Origin: Pseudomonas sp. LD120
Lineage (GTDB): Bacteria > Pseudomonadota > Gammaproteobacteria > Pseudomonadales > Pseudomonadaceae
Length of the DNA: 64,000 nucleotides
Reading direction: 5' to 3'
NCBI RefSeq assembly: GCF_009861525.1
Contig: NZ_WVHL01000005.1
Span: forward strand, 1,426,001-1,490,000
Shown: one piece after another, positions 60,949 to 64,000 of the stretch
Layout: every line of letters starts with the position of its first letter
How positions within the stretch are numbered: position 1 is the first letter of the stretch
Notes under the pieces: generated by a model
The model's database searches: none
Told to the model about the DNA's origin: nothing
What the model saw: the letters and a program-made list of their open reading frames with translations, nothing else
Program-made: the position numbers and the translations under genes

Positions 60949-61983
60949 CTAGTTGTGAGCGTGCAGCGCTTCGTTCAGCTCGATCGCCGACTTGTGGGTC
61001 TTGCACTCCACGGCGCCGGTTTCCGAGTTGCGGCGGAACAACAGGTCCGGCTGGCCGGCCAGTTCCCGGGCCTTGAGCACTTTGACCAGTTGGTTGTGCT
61101 CGTCCAGCAGTGCGACCTTGGTGCCAGCGGTCACGTACAGGCCCGACTCCACGGTGTTGCGATCGCCCAGGGGAATGCCGATACCGGCATTGGCGCCGAT
61201 CAGGCAGCCTTCGCCGACCTTGATCACGATGTTGCCGCCGCCCGACAGGGTGCCCATGGTCGAGCAGCCGCCGCCCAGGTCCGAGCCCTTGCCGACGAAT
61301 ACGCCAGCCGAGACACGGCCTTCGATCATGCCCGGGCCTTCGGTACCGGCGTTGAAGTTGACGAACCCTTCGTGCATCACGGTGGTGCCTTCGCCAATGT
61401 AGGCACCCAGGCGGATCCGCGCGCTGTCAGCGATACGCACACCGCTCGGCACCACGTAGTCGGTCATTTTCGGGAACTTGTCCACCGAGAACACTTCGAG
61501 CAGATCACCGCGCAGGCGGGCTTCCAGTTGACGCTCGGCCAATTCGCCCAGGTCGATGGCGCCCTGGCTGGTCCAGGCCACGTTCGGCAGCAGCGGGAAC
61601 ACCCCGGCCAGGCTCAGGCCGTGGGGTTTGACCAGGCGATGGGACAGCAGGTGCAGCTTGAGGTAGGCCTCGGGGGTGGAGGTCAGTTGGGTGTCTTCAG
61701 CCAGCAGCGTGGCGACCAGCGGCTTGTGGCTTTCGGCCAGGCGGGTCAGCAGAGCGGCTTGGGTGGCGTCGATGCTTTTCAGCGCATCGGCCATCTGCGC
61801 GGCTTGGGCGGTGCTGAAGGTGATGGCCTGGTTGCCTTCGCTGTAACCGAGGATCGGTGCGACAGCGGCAACGATTTCGGCGGCAGGATTGAGCAGTGGC
61901 GATGCGTAGAACACTTCCAGCCAAGCGCCTTGACGATTTTGGGTGCCGACACCGAATGCCAGGCTGAACAGAGTAGTGGACAT
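60949..61983 (-). CDS. dapD: 2,3,4,5-tetrahydropyridine-2,6-dicarboxylate N-succinyltransferase
   Basis: A 344-residue DapD of the long Pseudomonas/Mycobacterium-like type (E. coli has 274). It makes N-succinyl-2-amino-6-oxopimelate in the DAP-lysine pathway. An N-terminal alpha/beta domain (about 1-165) precedes left-handed beta-helix hexapeptide repeats (about 170-290: GVRIADSARIRLGAYIGEGT, VFVGKGSDLGGGCSTMGTLS) and a C-terminal domain with LIGANAGIGIPLGD. DapE, the next but one pathway enzyme, is at 54020-55171. Confidence 0.95.
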   Translation of the reverse strand: MSTTLFSLAFGVGTQNRQGAWLEVFYASPLLNPAAEIVAAVAPILGYSEGNQAITFSTAQAAQMADALKSIDATQAALLTRLAESHKPLVATLLAEDTQLTSTPEAYLKLHLLSHRLVKPHGLSLAGVFPLLPNVAWTSQGAIDLGELAERQLEARLRGDLLEVFSVDKFPKMTDYVVPSGVRIADSARIRLGAYIGEGTTVMHEGFVNFNAGTEGPGMIEGRVSAGVFVGKGSDLGGGCSTMGTLSGGGNIVIKVGEGCLIGANAGIGIPLGDRNTVESGLYVTAGTKVALLDEHNQLVKVLKARELAGQPDLLFRRNSETGAVECKTHKSAIELNEALHAHN

Positions 61984-62016
61984 GCAGTTACCTCTTGCGA
62001 AATTGAGTGAGCAGGC

Positions 62017-62379
62017 TTACTTGAGCGCCGCTGCGTAAAGGTCTGGCTTGAAGCCAATCAGGGTCTTGTCTCCGAGGTCGAGCACCGGGCGCTTGATCAT
62101 CGAAGGTTGCGCGAGCATCAGTTCAACGGCTTTGGCTTGGTCGAGATCGGCTTTGCTTTCGTCATCGAGTTTGCGAAAGGTTGTGCCTGCGCGGTTCAAC
62201 ACCACCTGCCAGCCGTGCTCGTCGCACCATTGGTTCAAGTGCTCACGGTCAATGCCGGAGGTTTTGTAATCATGGAAGTCATAGCTGACAGCGTGTTCAT
62301 CGAGCCAGGTGCGCGCCTTTTTCATGGTGTCGCAGGCTTTGATGCCGAAAAGGTGCAACGTTTTGCTTGAAGCGGTCAA
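62017..62379 (-). CDS. ArsC/Spx-family protein (YffB-like)
   Basis: A 120-residue ArsC-like thioredoxin-fold protein with the single-Cys motif GIKACDTMKKA (CxxxK, no second Cys), typical of the YffB/PA3664 group rather than true arsenate reductases. RAGTTFRKLDDESKADL and SMIKRPVLDLGDKTLIGFK carry the RP residues of the fold. The likely start is TTG 62379, with AAGGGGG upstream; no ATG is available near. It is 33 bp before dapD on the same strand and probably cotranscribed. Confidence 0.85.
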   Translation of the reverse strand: MTASSKTLHLFGIKACDTMKKARTWLDEHAVSYDFHDYKTSGIDREHLNQWCDEHGWQVVLNRAGTTFRKLDDESKADLDQAKAVELMLAQPSMIKRPVLDLGDKTLIGFKPDLYAAALK

Positions 62380-62616
62380 GGAATTGCCCCCTTTGGAGAT
62401 GCCGGAGATGAAAGGTCACGGATTATGCCACGACCACGGCGCTTCGGCGTCGGCCTGAACTCGGCTTTGTCGCAGGTTGTTGCGCAGCGGGTGACGGGGC
62501 TTGCGACTTTTGTGCAGCGGTCGGTGATGAGTTTAAGGGGCTAATATGGCACTTCGTCGGCGATTCTCGGCTGAGATGTGTACGATTTTTCCTGTTAAAC
62601 CCTGGATTTTCGCTTT

Positions 62617-64000
62617 ATGCAAACCGCCTATACCGTCCTCATCCTGCTGATGCTGGTGAGCCTATCGCGCCTTGTCGGACGGCTGATTCCACTGCCTCTG
62701 CCCCTGCTGCAGATTGCTGCTGGAGCCTTGCTCGCCTGGCCGACCCTGGGTTTGCATGTGGCCCTGGACCCGGAGCTGTTCCTCTTTCTGTTTTTGCCAC
62801 CGCTGCTGTTTTCCGATGGTTGGCGTATGCCAAAGCGTGAGTTCTGGCACCTGCGTGGTCCGATTCTGACGCTGGCGGTGGGCTTGGTGTTGTTCACCGT
62901 GGTGGGGGCCGGGTACTTCATTCACTGGCTGTTGCCGACCATTCCCTTGTCGGTGGCCTTCGCCCTGGCCGCCGTGCTGTCGCCCACCGATGCCGTGGCG
63001 GTGTCGGCCATTTCTCAGCACCGCCTGCCGACCCCGTTGATGCATATGCTCCAGGGCGAGGCGCTGATGAATGACGCCACCGGCCTGGTGACGTTTAAGT
63101 TCGCGTTGGCGGCAGCCATCACTGGGGTGTTCTCCCTGGCCAATGCCAGTCTGGCTTTTGTCCTGGTGGCGGTAGGTGGTCTGGCCGTGGGTGTGGCCCT
63201 GAGCTGGCTGGTGGGACGCCTGAGGGCCTGGATGATCGGCCGTGGCTGGGATGATCCGGCGACTCATGTGGTGTTCATGTTGCTGCTGCCGTTCGCCGCG
63301 TATGTCGTGGCCGAGCGTCTGGGCGCTTCGGGCATCCTTTCGGCGGTGGCGGCCGGGATGATGCAGAGCTGGCTCGACCTGCTGCCACGCCAGACCAGCA
63401 CCCGGTTGCTCAACCGCAGCGTCTGGTCGCTGTTGGAATTTGCCTTCAACGGGTTGATTTTCCTGCTGCTGGGCCTGCAACTGCCAGACATCATCAAGGC
63501 GGCGGTCAGTCACGAAACCTCGCTCTGGCCGACCCTGTTCTTTCGTTGCCTGGATGTGCTGGCGATTTTCCTGGTGCTGCTGCTGTTGCGCTTCATCTGG
63601 GTGCAGAGCATCTGGCGTCTGTCCGGCCTGCTGCGGCGCTGGCGTGGCAAGGGCGAACTGACCCTGGTGCCCACGGCGCGTTCCTGTTGGCTGCTGACTC
63701 TGGGAGGTGTGCGCGGGGCGGTGACCCTGGCCGGCGTGATGTCGGTGCCTTTATTCCTCGGCGGGCGCGAAGCATTCCCGGAGCGTGATCTGCTGATTTT
63801 CATTGCCGCCGGGGTGATCCTGCTGTCCCTGGTGGCTGCGTGCATCGCTCTACCTTTGCTGTTGCGCGGGCTTGTGAAAAGCCCTGACGACAAGCGCCGT
63901 GGTGAGGTTCGTGATGCCTGGCGCAAGACGGCCGAAGCAGCGATCCACGCGCTGGAAGGGGAAGAGGTCGGCGAAACCAGTGAGGTCCCGGACGCTGCCC
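62617..64000 (+). CDS. Na+/H+ antiporter (CPA1/NhaP-YjcE type), partial
   Basis: An open frame from ATG 62617 to the window edge without a stop (461 codons visible). It has about twelve membrane segments (TVLILLMLVSLSRLV, LPLLQIAAGALLAWP, ELFLFLFLPPLLFSDGW, SVAFALAAVLSPTDAVAVSA and more). The conserved CPA1 motifs are visible: FLPPLLFSDG, SPTDAVAVSAI (ion-binding Asp) and EALMNDATGLVTF (NDA motif). A hydrophilic C-terminal tail starts near residue 420. It exchanges cytoplasmic Na+ (or K+) for H+. No other gene precedes it within 237 bp. Confidence 0.92.
   Translation, partial: MQTAYTVLILLMLVSLSRLVGRLIPLPLPLLQIAAGALLAWPTLGLHVALDPELFLFLFLPPLLFSDGWRMPKREFWHLRGPILTLAVGLVLFTVVGAGYFIHWLLPTIPLSVAFALAAVLSPTDAVAVSAISQHRLPTPLMHMLQGEALMNDATGLVTFKFALAAAITGVFSLANASLAFVLVAVGGLAVGVALSWLVGRLRAWMIGRGWDDPATHVVFMLLLPFAAYVVAERLGASGILSAVAAGMMQSWLDLLPRQTSTRLLNRSVWSLLEFAFNGLIFLLLGLQLPDIIKAAVSHETSLWPTLFFRCLDVLAIFLVLLLLRFIWVQSIWRLSGLLRRWRGKGELTLVPTARSCWLLTLGGVRGAVTLAGVMSVPLFLGGREAFPERDLLIFIAAGVILLSLVAACIALPLLLRGLVKSPDDKRRGEVRDAWRKTAEAAIHALEGEEVGETSEVPDAA

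Noticed and set aside
1..64000. Mobile elements, prophage, CRISPR arrays, tRNA or rRNA genes
   Set aside because: No transposase or integrase frame, no regularly spaced direct repeats and no tRNA-like cloverleaf was seen on reading through; only REP-type and structured repeats occur.

Overview
The window is a compact, GC-rich, chromosomal stretch of a fluorescent Pseudomonas, most likely of the P. fluorescens/P. protegens/P. chlororaphis complex. The evidence is gene content and order: recJ, a complete wsp cluster, prfB-lysS, an lptF-like gene, ppc, adk, tsaB, rsmJ, mexLJK, plsB, dapE, tcdA, csdAE and dapD run in an order that, from memory, largely follows P. aeruginosa PAO1 in descending PA numbers. 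Several Pseudomonas-type REP/REPIN repeats support this. I see no phage, insertion sequence, CRISPR array, rRNA or tRNA. About 58 protein genes fill the window.

Layout. 1-7100: tail of an upstream gene, a structured 158-bp repeat, a small HKD nuclease/phospholipase, two tandem paralogous membrane-anchored helical-repeat proteins, a YaeQ-family protein and recJ. 7100-16200: accessory block with a Pseudomonas-specific DUF6124-like protein behind a leader able to mask its ribosome binding site, an old-yellow-enzyme reductase, opgD, a GNAT enzyme, a DUF418 membrane protein, a three-gene overlapping operon of unknown envelope proteins and a YebE-like protein. 16400-24880: the Wsp surface-sensing chemosensory system (wspABCDEF-wspR), six genes overlapping by 1-4 nt and then the diguanylate cyclase gene. 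24900-32540: a small membrane protein, prfB with its programmed +1 frameshift, lysS, a TetR regulator, and a group of a lipoprotein, a QEGLA/MATCAP-type metallopeptidase homologue, an alpha/beta-hydrolase lipoprotein and a small membrane protein.

32650-43500: envelope-stress lipoprotein pair with a candidate AlgU promoter, then housekeeping genes ppc, adk and tsaB, a DUF72 protein, a PEP-mutase-like enzyme, an extensin-fold protein, a protein with an internal 45-residue duplication, and rsmJ. 43520-48410: MexL-MexJ-MexK efflux regulator and pump, divergently arranged around a promoter/operator region. 48530-52660: DUF4197 and YbaY-type exported proteins, plsB, and a cold-shock gene with a strong promoter. 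52750-57950: a block (small hypothetical, rlmA, dapE, ndvB-like GH17-GT2 glucan synthase) that in PAO1 sits, as I recall, near PA1159-PA1163, so it appears to be joined here to plsB and tcdA by rearrangement. 58160-64000: tcdA facing csdE-csdA (sulfur transfer to the t6A modification), dapD, an ArsC/Spx-like protein and the 5' part of a Na+/H+ antiporter running off the window.

The most unusual non-coding signals are two diverged copies of a ~157-bp element (93-250 and 60791-60946) whose stems differ by compensating base changes, a REP pair that supplies the stop codons of both convergent genes tcdA and csdE, the leader that can mask the ribosome binding site of the DUF6124-like gene, and a perfect 15-bp-stem hairpin between dapD and csdA.
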